Positions 32,000-39,406 of a stretch of 44,246 nucleotides of DNA are shown here, in pieces (position 1 is the first letter of the stretch; the number at the start of each line of letters is the position of its first letter). Below the pieces are notes generated by a model. It was not told the DNA's origin, did no database searches, and worked only from the letters and a program-made list of their open reading frames with translations. The position numbers and the translations under genes were made by a program. The DNA comes from an uncultured Rhodospirillales bacterium (GTDB lineage: Bacteria; Pseudomonadota; Alphaproteobacteria; Acetobacterales; Acetobacteraceae): the NCBI GenBank assembly GCA_903844135.1, contig CAIMSN010000080.1:1-44246 (forward strand). The letters are read 5' to 3'.

Positions 32000-34135
32000 G
32001 TGGCCAACCTGTTTCCGTCCGGCGGCACGAACACCACCACCCAGACCTATACCGGTCCCACCATCATCGGTGCGGGCGGCCAGTCCATCACCAACACCGC
32101 CAGCGGCGTGCTCGCCTTCGAGGTGCCGGGAGCCAGCTTCTGCGCCATCAACGGCAGCCTGAGCAATGCGGGTTCGGTCACCTACGCGGTCACTTCGGTC
32201 GGCGGCGGCGGCAGCTTCCTGCTCGGCGATAGAAGCGCGAGCTTGACCCAGACCGGCGGCACGCTGAGTTTTATCGACCTGAACGAGACCACCGGTGCGA
32301 CGGTCTCGCTGAATTACGGCGCCATCTTCAACGACGCCGAAAGCGTGATCGACATCGAAGCGTACGGCGCCTCGAATGTCGACGCGTTCTTCGTCGGCAA
32401 CCTCACCAATTTCGGCATCATGAAAATCGTCGACTTCAGCGGCGCCGGCATGATCAGCAACTGGGGCAACGCCACCGGCGCCTTCGTCAACGGCGGCACG
32501 TTCGCCATCGACGATGCGACGGGCGTGAGCGGCTCGACCACCAATTTCGCTTTCAAGGGATTCACCAACAGCGGTCGCTTCACCCTCAATCTGCCTGCCG
32601 CCTCGACGGCGATCATCTCCACCGGATCGGGCGGGCTGACCAACAGCGGCATCCTTACGATCGTGTCGCACGGGCTGGGCGGGGGAAATATCCAGATCGC
32701 GGGGTCCGGCGACAACATCAACACCGGCACCATCATTGTCGCCGATGCCAACCTCGTCGTCGGCGCCAGCGTGAGCGGCAGCGGCGGCGTCTGGAACCTG
32801 AGCGGCGGCGCCAACCTCACGCTGGGCGGACTCACCACCGGCAGCGACCAACTGTTCGCCTTCTCCGGCGGTGACAATACGTTGAAACTGCTGACGCCGT
32901 CCGGCTTCGCTGGCACCATCAGCGGCTTCAGCCAGGGCGACCAACTGATCGCCACGGGACTCCTCGGCACCCCCAGCTACAACGCCGCCACCGGCGATCT
33001 GACGGTCGGCGGCGCCAGCTTCCACGTCGGGCTCGGCTATAGCGGCGCGTTCAGCGAGGGCGCCAACGGGATCATCACCTACACCGGCGCCGAGGCCTGC
33101 TTCCTGCCAGGAACGCTGATCGCCTGCCCGGAAGGGCAGAAACCGGTCGAGCGGATCGTTGCCGGCGACCAGGTGATCGCGCTGCAGGATGGCGCGCGGA
33201 TTGTCCGGACGGTGGCATGGGTCGGCCAACAGACCGTCGATCTCACGACGCTGGACGATCCCGAGGGCCATTATCCAGTGAGGATCGGCCAGGATGCGAT
33301 CGCGCATGGCGTCCCGTTCAAGGACCTGCTGCTCACCGCGGAACACTGCCTGTTCCTGGAGGGCGGCTTCGTACCGGTGCGCCTACTGGTCAATGGCGGC
33401 AGCATACGCTTCGACCGCGCCATCACGCGCTTCACCTATCATCACGTCGAGACGGAGACCCATTCGGTGATTCTGGCCGACGGCGTCCAGACCGAGAGCT
33501 ATCTCGACACCGGCAACCGCGCCGGTTTCGCCCCCGACTACAGCGACGAGCACAGCCCCAACCACAGCGACGGCCACGGCCAAAGCACACCTCACCGGAA
33601 ACGACGGCAGACCTGGGACCAGGACGCGGCGGCGGCGCTTTCGACCGCACGGACGGTGGTGGAACCCCTCTGGCACCGGCTCGCAGACCGATCGGCCACG
33701 CTCGGACAGCCGATCGACGAACCCCCGCCCACCACCGACGACCCGGAGATTCGCATCCTGCTCGACGATGGCCGCGCCCTCGCACCCTGCATTGTGCGCG
33801 GTCGCCAGCATAGCTTCCTGATCCCGGCAGGACGGCGCGCCACCAGGCTGCTGTCGCGCGCAGCGTCTCCGGCCGCGATCGTTGGTCCGTTCGTCGACGA
33901 TCGGCGCAGCCTCGGCATCGCGGTCGAGAAGCTCGTGCGCTGGACCGGCCTCGACCGGACCGTCATCGGCGCGGACTGTCTGTCGCTGCCAGGATGGTAC
34001 GACGCCGAAGGCGCCATCCGCTGGACCGCCGGCAGCGCAGCGCTCGACCTGCCGTCAGCCGATATCGAGACCTATCTCGACGTCCATGTCGCCGACACCA
34101 TGCGCTATTTGTTGCCGGTCGCCCGCGCCGCCTGA
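32000..34135 (+). CDS. Beta-solenoid protein with Hint domain
   Basis: A 711-residue protein. Residues 1-366 are Gly/Ser/Thr/Asn-rich with recurring turns (SLSNAGSVTY, LTNFGIMKIV, FTNSGRFTLN, LTNSGILTIV, INTGTIIVA), as in adhesin/autotransporter beta-solenoids. Residues 367-505 form a Hint (Hedgehog/intein) domain: CFLPGTLIACPEG, VERIVAGDQVIAL, LLLTAEHCLFLEGGFVPV, HSVILADGVQTESYLDTGNR. A C-terminal region of about 200 residues follows, as in Acetobacteraceae homologues. Hint domains can cleave or ligate peptides from the Cys. GTG at 32000, with GAGGA before it, is preferred to ATG at 31931, which has none. No signal peptide. Confidence 0.85.
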   Translation: MANLFPSGGTNTTTQTYTGPTIIGAGGQSITNTASGVLAFEVPGASFCAINGSLSNAGSVTYAVTSVGGGGSFLLGDRSASLTQTGGTLSFIDLNETTGATVSLNYGAIFNDAESVIDIEAYGASNVDAFFVGNLTNFGIMKIVDFSGAGMISNWGNATGAFVNGGTFAIDDATGVSGSTTNFAFKGFTNSGRFTLNLPAASTAIISTGSGGLTNSGILTIVSHGLGGGNIQIAGSGDNINTGTIIVADANLVVGASVSGSGGVWNLSGGANLTLGGLTTGSDQLFAFSGGDNTLKLLTPSGFAGTISGFSQGDQLIATGLLGTPSYNAATGDLTVGGASFHVGLGYSGAFSEGANGIITYTGAEACFLPGTLIACPEGQKPVERIVAGDQVIALQDGARIVRTVAWVGQQTVDLTTLDDPEGHYPVRIGQDAIAHGVPFKDLLLTAEHCLFLEGGFVPVRLLVNGGSIRFDRAITRFTYHHVETETHSVILADGVQTESYLDTGNRAGFAPDYSDEHSPNHSDGHGQSTPHRKRRQTWDQDAAAALSTARTVVEPLWHRLADRSATLGQPIDEPPPTTDDPEIRILLDDGRALAPCIVRGRQHSFLIPAGRRATRLLSRAASPAAIVGPFVDDRRSLGIAVEKLVRWTGLDRTVIGADCLSLPGWYDAEGAIRWTAGSAALDLPSADIETYLDVHVADTMRYLLPVARAA

Positions 34136-34148
34136 CAGACCCGGATGG

Positions 34149-34556
34149 TCAGGGGGTGAGCTTGTCGAGCACCCCCGACCAGGGCTCCGGCAGACGCACC
34201 GGCCTGCCGTCGCTCATCCGCATGAAGGCCAGCGTCACCAGGAGCGTGGCGTGCATGACGTCGCCGACCGAGAGGGTCTGGCGCAGCCGGACGCTGGCGC
34301 CGCGACGCTCGATCACCGCGGTCTCGACCGTCACCAGATCGTCGAGTCGCAGCGGGCGGGCATACTCCGCCTCCAGCCGGCGGACCACGAACACGATCCC
34401 ATGCAGGCGCGCCAGTTCCGCCGCCGTGGCACCCTGGCTCCTGAGCGCCTCGCTGCGGGCGCGCTCGGCGAAGGCGAGATGTTGCGCGTGATACATGACC
34501 CCGCCGGCGTCGGTGTCCTCGTAATAGACCCTGACCTGGTGACGATGCGTCGCCAC
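34149..34556 (-). CDS. ybgC: Tol-Pal-associated acyl-CoA thioesterase YbgC
   Basis: A 135-residue hotdog-fold thioesterase. The family active site YYEDTDAGGVMYHAQHLAFAE begins near residue 11 (Asp17 and Tyr/His after GG; motif quoted in part as YEDTDAGGVMYH). YbgC enzymes act on acyl-CoA or acyl-ACP and usually head the tol-pal operon. Here it follows ruvB by three bases and ends 13 bases from the convergent Hint gene that separates it from tolQ. Confidence 0.95.
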   Translation of the reverse strand: MATHRHQVRVYYEDTDAGGVMYHAQHLAFAERARSEALRSQGATAAELARLHGIVFVVRRLEAEYARPLRLDDLVTVETAVIERRGASVRLRQTLSVGDVMHATLLVTLAFMRMSDGRPVRLPEPWSGVLDKLTP

Positions 34557-34559
34557 CGC

Positions 34560-35603
34560 TCACTCCTCCGACAGCAGGTCGAACTGCAGGCGCGGATCGA
34601 CCGGCGGCGGCTTCAGTCCGAGGTGCTTCCAGCCGCGCTCCGCCAGCACCCTGCCCCGGCTGGTCCTGAGCACCAGCCCCTCCTGGATCAGGTACGGCTC
34701 CACCACGTCCTCCAGCGTATCGCGCGCCTCGGCCAGGGCGGCGGCCAGGGTCTCGACCCCGACCGGCCCGCCATGATGATGCTCGGCGATGCGGCGCAGA
34801 TAGCGGCGATCCATCGCGTCGAGCCCGATCGTATCGACCTCCAGCCTGGTCAGCGCCGCATCGGCCAGCGCCCGGTCCACCGGGGCGGCGCTGGTGCGGC
34901 CGACGGTGGCGAAGTCGCGCACCCGGCGCAGCAGCCGCCCGGCGATGCGCGGGGTGCCGCGCGAGCGCGCCGCGATCTCCTCGGCGCCGTCATGGGTGAG
35001 CGCGAAGCGCAGTTTCTCGGCGCCGCGCGAGACGATCCGGCGCAGCTCCTCGGCGGTGTAGAACACCAGGCGCAGCGGGATGCCGAACCGGTCGCGCAGC
35101 GGCGTCGCCAGCAGCCCGGCGCGGGTGGTGGCGGCGACCAGGGTGAACGGCGACAGATCGATCCTGACCGACCGCGCGGCCGGGCCTTCGCCGATGATCA
35201 GGTCGAGCTGGAAATCCTCCATCGCCGGATACAGCACCTCCTCGATCGCCGGCTGCAGCCGATGGATCTCGTCGATGAACAGAACGTCGCGCGGCTGCAG
35301 GTTGGTCAGGATCGCCGCCAGGTCGCCGGCGCGCTGGATCACCGGGCCGGAGGTGGCGCGGAACCCGACGCCGAGCTCGCGGGCGACGATCTGCGCCAGA
35401 GTGGTCTTGCCCAGGCCGGGCGGGCCGTGCAGCAGGACGTGGTCGAGCGCCTCGCCGCGACCGCGTGCCGCCTGGATGAAGATCGACAGGTTCTCCCGGC
35501 TGGCCTGCTGGCCGACGAAATCGTCGAGCGATTGCGGCCGCAGCGTCGCCTCGGCGGCATCCTCCTCGGCGCGTCCGGAATCGATCGTGCGCGGCTCCCT
35601 CAT
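34560..35603 (-). CDS. ruvB: Holliday junction DNA helicase RuvB
   Basis: A 347-residue AAA+ motor that drives branch migration with RuvA. Motifs: [11 protein letters not shown] near residue 22, Walker [14 protein letters not shown] near 60, Walker [10 protein letters not shown] near 108, sensor-1 [18 protein letters not shown] (part) near 158, arginine finger region [15 protein letters not shown] (part) near 210, and the C-terminal winged helix. Its ATG overlaps the ruvA stop (ATGA). Longer in-frame starts lie inside ruvA and are rejected. Confidence 0.98.
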   Translation of the reverse strand: MREPRTIDSGRAEEDAAEATLRPQSLDDFVGQQASRENLSIFIQAARGRGEALDHVLLHGPPGLGKTTLAQIVARELGVGFRATSGPVIQRAGDLAAILTNLQPRDVLFIDEIHRLQPAIEEVLYPAMEDFQLDLIIGEGPAARSVRIDLSPFTLVAATTRAGLLATPLRDRFGIPLRLVFYTAEELRRIVSRGAEKLRFALTHDGAEEIAARSRGTPRIAGRLLRRVRDFATVGRTSAAPVDRALADAALTRLEVDTIGLDAMDRRYLRRIAEHHHGGPVGVETLAAALAEARDTLEDVVEPYLIQEGLVLRTSRGRVLAERGWKHLGLKPPPVDPRLQFDLLSEE

Positions 35604-36202
35604 CGCGCCAGCTCCTTCAGGCTGTCGCGGATGACGGCATCGAGCCGCGCGCCGTCGCCCAGGCGCTGCACGATGCGCTGCACCACCGGGTGCGCCTCGA
35701 CGCGCCGGAACCCGAGCCCGGCCAGCGCCGCCAGCGCATCCGCCTCGACGCCGCCGCCCGCGACCGGCGCCGCGATACCCGGCGCGCCGCCGCTCGGCAT
35801 GCCGCCGGCCTTGTCCTTGAGCTCGCTCAGGATGCGGTCGGCCAGCCTGGGGCCGACGCCGGGCGCGCGCGTCAGGCTGGCACGGTCGCCGGCGGCGATG
35901 ATCGCGATCAGCTCGCGCGCCGACAGCGCGGACAGGATGCCGAGCGCCACCTTGGCGCCGACCCCCTGGACGGTGGTCAGCAGCCGGAACCAGTCCCGCT
36001 CGGCCGCCTCGGCGAACCCGTACAGCAGGATCGCATCCTCGCGCACCACGGTCTCGACCAGCACCCGGGCGATCTCCGGCGGACGCGGCAGCGACGACAG
36101 GCTCCGGGTCGAGGCCTGCACCAGATAGCCGACGCCGCCGACATCGATCACGCAGCGATCGGCGTCCATCTGCGTGAGCAGGCCGGTGAGCTGCGCGATC
36201 AT
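35600..36202 (-). CDS. ruvA: Holliday junction DNA helicase RuvA
   Basis: A 200-residue tetrameric junction-binding protein: OB-fold N-terminal domain ([20 protein letters not shown]), two helix-hairpin-helix motifs ([18 protein letters not shown] near residue 70 and [19 protein letters not shown] near 105), and the flexible linker plus RuvB-binding domain ([16 protein letters not shown]). ATG at 36202 is fixed by the family N terminus. ruvC, usually directly upstream, is separated by the chemoreceptor and pseudogene insertion. Confidence 0.97.
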   Translation of the reverse strand: MIAQLTGLLTQMDADRCVIDVGGVGYLVQASTRSLSSLPRPPEIARVLVETVVREDAILLYGFAEAAERDWFRLLTTVQGVGAKVALGILSALSARELIAIIAAGDRASLTRAPGVGPRLADRILSELKDKAGGMPSGGAPGIAAPVAGGGVEADALAALAGLGFRRVEAHPVVQRIVQRLGDGARLDAVIRDSLKELAR

Positions 36203-36336
36203 CGGCGCGGCGCGGGCGAATCGGTCGTCGGCACAGTGGGTCGGTCCGTCTCTGGCAGGATCTCTCCATAGCACGGTGCCCGGGCCCGGCTTAAATCGCC
36301 CGCACCCGGCGCGGCGGCGATGCGCCGGCGCCGGAC

Positions 36337-36351
36337 TTAACCGTGGTTTAA
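36337..36351. promoter_or_regulatory. CtrA-type site TTAA-N7-TTAA
   Basis: TTAACCGTGGTTTAA matches the full CtrA consensus TTAA-N7-TTAA with the preferred TTAACC left half. It lies 50 bases upstream of the chemoreceptor ATG, in a region where TTAA tetramers are rare. CtrA controls flagellar and chemotaxis genes in many alphaproteobacteria. Binding is inferred from the motif only. Confidence 0.55.
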
Positions 36352-36401
36352 TCCACCCCGTGCTACTGGGGACGGCAAGTGAAGAGCGAAAGAGCGGCCT
36401 C

Positions 36402-37454
36402 ATGGACACGGTTCCGGACTGCCAGGATTGCGGCGACACGCCCGAGAAGGTGGTGATGCTGGCCGAGCGCGCCGCGCAGATCGCCGGCGCCAAGACCAGG
36501 GAGATCCAGACCATCACCGGACAGACCCGGATGCTGGCGCTGAACGCCACCATCGAGGCCGCCCGCGCCGGCGAGGCCGGCCGCAGCTTCGCGATCGTCG
36601 CAGGCGAGGTGAAGGCCGTCAGCAGCGAGATCGGCGCCCTTGCGGCACGGATGGAAAGCGAATTGCGTGACGCGCTGGATCAGGTGCGCGCGGTCGGCAA
36701 ACGCATGGCGCACGAGGTTCGCGGCCAGCGTCTGGTCGATCTGTGCCTCAACGCGATCGAGATCATCGACCGCAATCTCTACGAGCGTACCTGCGACGTG
36801 CGCTGGTGGGCGACCGACGCGGCGGTGACGGACGCGGTCCGTCCCGACCACGAGCGCAGCCGCACCGAACGACGGCTCGGCATCATCCTCGAGGCCTACA
36901 CGGTCTATCTCGACATCTGGGTCTGCGACCGCAACGGCGCCGTGGTCGCCAACGGCCGGCCGGAGCGCTATCCCGGCGTCGCCGGCACCGATGTGTCGCG
37001 CGAGACCTGGTTCCAGCAGGCCATGGCGGCCTGCTCGGCGAACGATTTCGCCGTCGCCGACGTCACACGGTGCGCGGTCCTGGGTGGCGGGGCCGTCGCC
37101 ACCTATGCGGCGCCGATCCGCCCGGACGGGCTGACAAGCGGACCTGCGGACGGGGTGCTGGGAATCCATTTCGACTGGGCCCCGCAGGCGCACGCCGTGG
37201 TCGATGGCATCCGCCTGTCGCCGGACGAGGCGAAACGCACCCGCGTGTTGCTGGTCGATGCGCGCGGCCGGGTTCTGGCCGCGTCGGACCGGCGTGGCGA
37301 ACTGACGGAAACCCTCGATCTGAACGTCAAGTCCGGCAAGAGCGGCTTCCATCAGGATCGTAACGGACGGCTGGCCGCCTTCCACACCACCCCGGGCTAC
37401 GAAACCTATCGCGGCCTGGGATGGGCCGGGGTGATCATCCAGGACCCTGCCTGA
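36402..37454 (+). CDS. Soluble chemoreceptor: MCP signalling module before a sensor domain
   Basis: A 350-residue protein with no membrane segments. Residues about 15-110 hold a shortened methyl-accepting chemotaxis signalling hairpin; the tip TRMLALNATIEAARAGEAGR (about 47-66) and FAIVAGEVKAVSSEIG match the CheA/CheW-contact region. After a linker (RGQRLVDLCLNAIEIIDRN), residues about 130-345 form a cache-like sensory domain (LYERTCDVRWWATD, LDIWVCDRNGAVVANGRPER in part, RVLLVDARGRVLAAS). Order is the reverse of transmembrane chemoreceptors. A cytoplasmic stimulus is likely. ATG at 36402 chosen; longer frames overlap ruvA. Confidence 0.85.
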   Translation: MDTVPDCQDCGDTPEKVVMLAERAAQIAGAKTREIQTITGQTRMLALNATIEAARAGEAGRSFAIVAGEVKAVSSEIGALAARMESELRDALDQVRAVGKRMAHEVRGQRLVDLCLNAIEIIDRNLYERTCDVRWWATDAAVTDAVRPDHERSRTERRLGIILEAYTVYLDIWVCDRNGAVVANGRPERYPGVAGTDVSRETWFQQAMAACSANDFAVADVTRCAVLGGGAVATYAAPIRPDGLTSGPADGVLGIHFDWAPQAHAVVDGIRLSPDEAKRTRVLLVDARGRVLAASDRRGELTETLDLNVKSGKSGFHQDRNGRLAAFHTTPGYETYRGLGWAGVIIQDPA

Positions 37455-37518
37455 AGACAATCGGCAAACGGTCTCCTGCCGGGGAGCCCTGCGTTATCGG
37501 CGTGGCGGAGTGGCACGG

Positions 37519-37861
37519 TCAGCGCCTCCGCGTTGATGACGTCCGGACCGTCGCAGGCGCGTGGGCATCGAGAAAGCGTTTCGTCAGCGCGCCGTAAAGC
37601 GGCTGCGGCGAGACCAGCCTGGAGACGCCGTACGCCAGGAAGGCGCTCGCCAGAAGGGGGACGGTCAGGCCCTGGTCATCGGTCATTTCCATCACGATCA
37701 CCGTGGCGGTCAGCGGCGCCTGCGCCACAGCGGAGAAATACCCGACCATGGCGAGCAGCACCACGGCGCCGGGCGGGCTTGTGCGGCAGCAGAACCGCCA
37801 GGCTGCCGCCGATCCCGGCGCCGATCGAGAGCGACGGTGCGAAGATGCCGCCCGGACTAAA
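37519..37861 (-). pseudogene. Chloride channel (ClC) C-terminal remnant
   Basis: Minus-strand homology to the C-terminal half of ClC channels/exchangers: SPGGIFAPSLSIGAGIGGSL (ClC selectivity-filter type GGIFAPS) is in one frame, then VVLLAMVGYFSAVAQAPLTA and VIVMEMTDDQGLTVPLLASA in another. A frameshift lies near 37775-37790. The whole N-terminal half is missing; homology stops abruptly at about 37861. This is a decayed fragment, not a functional channel. Confidence 0.8.
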
Positions 37862-37870
37862 GCTGCGCCG

Positions 37871-38020
37871 GTTTGCAGCTCCAACGGGATGCGGATGATG
37901 GCTGACCTCAGCTTTGAAGGGGCGTGCCGTCCGTTCCACACGGTCCTGGTCGCGGGCGGCCCCGGCCTCCCCGACGGAGCGCCCGAGGATGCCATGTCGG
38001 ATTGGCTCCGGACGACAGCG
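37871..38020 (+). pseudogene. GlxA/FtrA-type AraC regulator remnant
   Basis: Plus-strand fragment resembling the DJ-1/PfpI-like N-terminal domain of GlxA-family AraC regulators: ADLSFEGACRPFHTVLVAGG then PGLPDGAPEDAMSDWLRTTAP. Neither the start of this domain nor the CTGAF nucleophile loop or the DNA-binding domain is present in frame. It abuts the ClC remnant (junction near 37861-37871), so both were probably cut by one event. The rest of the gap to ruvC (38021-38102) shows nothing recognisable. Confidence 0.6.
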
Positions 38021-38102
38021 CCCGCCCGGGACCGTGGTATCGGCACCGCGCGGGAGCGGCAAGCACAGGTGGACCGCATGATGGCCGCCTCGGGACGCAG
38101 CC

Positions 38103-38609
38103 CTACGCCATGCGCGTGCCGGCGGCCACGCGCAGCCGGCTGGCGCGGTGATGCGCGTGGCAGATCGCCACCGCCAGGGCGTCCGCAGCGTCGGCGCGCT
38201 TGATGATGGCGCCCGGCAGCAGGCGGCGGACCATCATCTCGACCTGCTCCTTGCTGGCCGCCCCGGTGCCGACCACGGCGCGCTTGACCTCCATCGCGCC
38301 ATATTCGGCGACCGCGATCCCGGCCAGCGCCGGGGCCAGCAGCGCCACGCCGCGCGCATAGCCGAGCTTGAGGGTCGAGGAGCCGGAGCGGTTGACGTAG
38401 GTCTCCTCGACCGCCGCCTCGCTGGGCGCGTAGGCGTCGAACAGGGCATTGAGCCCGGCATGGAGGGTCTTGAGCCGCTCCGGGACGCTGGCCGCGCCGT
38501 CGGTGGCGATCACCCCGTCGGCAATGTGGCGCAGACGGTTGCCGTCGACCTCGATCAGGCCCCAGCCCATGAACCGCAGGCCGGGATCGATGCCGAGCAG
38601 GCGGGTCAC
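38103..38609 (-). CDS. ruvC: Crossover junction endodeoxyribonuclease RuvC
   Basis: A 168-residue Holliday-junction resolvase with the RNase-H fold. The four acidic residues are seen: Asp7 in LLGIDPGLRFMGWG, Glu in AAVEETYVN near residue 68, and two Asp in RADAADALAVAICHAH near 138-142. Length is typical. It follows yebC by 28 bases on the same strand. ruvA and ruvB are 2 kb downstream, separated by plus-strand insertion DNA. Confidence 0.97.
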   Translation of the reverse strand: MTRLLGIDPGLRFMGWGLIEVDGNRLRHIADGVIATDGAASVPERLKTLHAGLNALFDAYAPSEAAVEETYVNRSGSSTLKLGYARGVALLAPALAGIAVAEYGAMEVKRAVVGTGAASKEQVEMMVRRLLPGAIIKRADAADALAVAICHAHHRASRLRVAAGTRMA

Positions 38610-38637
38610 GCGGTCAGATCCCGGCCGACCCTATCGC

Positions 38638-39387
38638 TCATGCCGACAGGCGTTCGGCCACCGCGTCGGGGAGGTCGAAATTGGCGTACACCGCCTGCAC
38701 GTCGTCGTTCTCGTCGAGCGCGTCGATGAGCTTGAGCAGCGACGCGCCCTTCTCCTCGTCGAGCGTGACGGTGACGTTCGGCCGCCAGTCCAGCCTGGCG
38801 CTTTCCGGCGCGCCGAACCTGGCCTCCAGCGCGTCGCGTACGGCGAAGAACGCCGTGGTGGCGCAGGTGACCTCGTGGCCCTCGGCGGAGCTCTCGGCCG
38901 TGTCTGCGCCGGCCTCGATCGCCGCCTCCAGCATCTCGTCCTCCGAGGCGGCGGACGCGGGATAGGTGACGATGCCGAGATGGTCGAACATGAAGGAGAC
39001 CGAATTGGTCTCGCCCAGGCTGCCGCCATGCTTTGAAAAGGCGGCGCGCACGTCGGACGCGGTCCGATTGCGATTGTCGGTCAGCGCCTCGACGATCACC
39101 GCGACGCCGGCGGTGCCGTATCCCTCGTAGCGCACCTCGACGTAATCCTCGCCGGCACTGGCGCCCGCCGCCTTCTTGATCGCCCGCTCGACCGTGTCCT
39201 TGGGCATGTTGACCTTCTGCGCCGCCCACATCGCGGCACGCAGCCTGGCATTGCTGGACGGGTCGGGCAGTCCGGACCGCGCCGCCACGGTGATCTCGCG
39301 GATCACCTTGGCGAACTGGCGGGCGCGCCGCGCGTCCTGCGCGCCCTTGCGATGCATGATGTTCTTGAACTGGGAATGACCGGCCAT
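38638..39387 (-). CDS. yebC: YebC/PmpR-family regulator
   Basis: A 249-residue protein with the family start [20 protein letters not shown], then [20 protein letters not shown] (near residue 68), [20 protein letters not shown] (near 88) and [14 protein letters not shown] (near 115). YebC proteins bind DNA and have recently been linked to relief of ribosome stalling at proline-rich sequences. It follows secA by 19 bases and precedes ruvC, its usual partner. GGAGAG precedes the ATG. The longer in-frame extension upstream lies inside secA and is rejected. Confidence 0.96.
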   Translation of the reverse strand: MAGHSQFKNIMHRKGAQDARRARQFAKVIREITVAARSGLPDPSSNARLRAAMWAAQKVNMPKDTVERAIKKAAGASAGEDYVEVRYEGYGTAGVAVIVEALTDNRNRTASDVRAAFSKHGGSLGETNSVSFMFDHLGIVTYPASAASEDEMLEAAIEAGADTAESSAEGHEVTCATTAFFAVRDALEARFGAPESARLDWRPNVTVTLDEEKGASLLKLIDALDENDDVQAVYANFDLPDAVAERLSA

Positions 39388-39406
39388 GGTGATTCTCTCC
39401 GGCGCG

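Noticed and set aside
31840-32040. A 66-codon minus-strand frame in the tolQ/Hint gap
   Set aside because: No ribosome-binding site or similarity; overlaps the start of the Hint gene.
33882-36128. A 748-codon plus-strand frame opposite ruvB/ybgC
   Set aside because: Shadow of the well-supported minus-strand ybgC, ruvB and ruvA genes.
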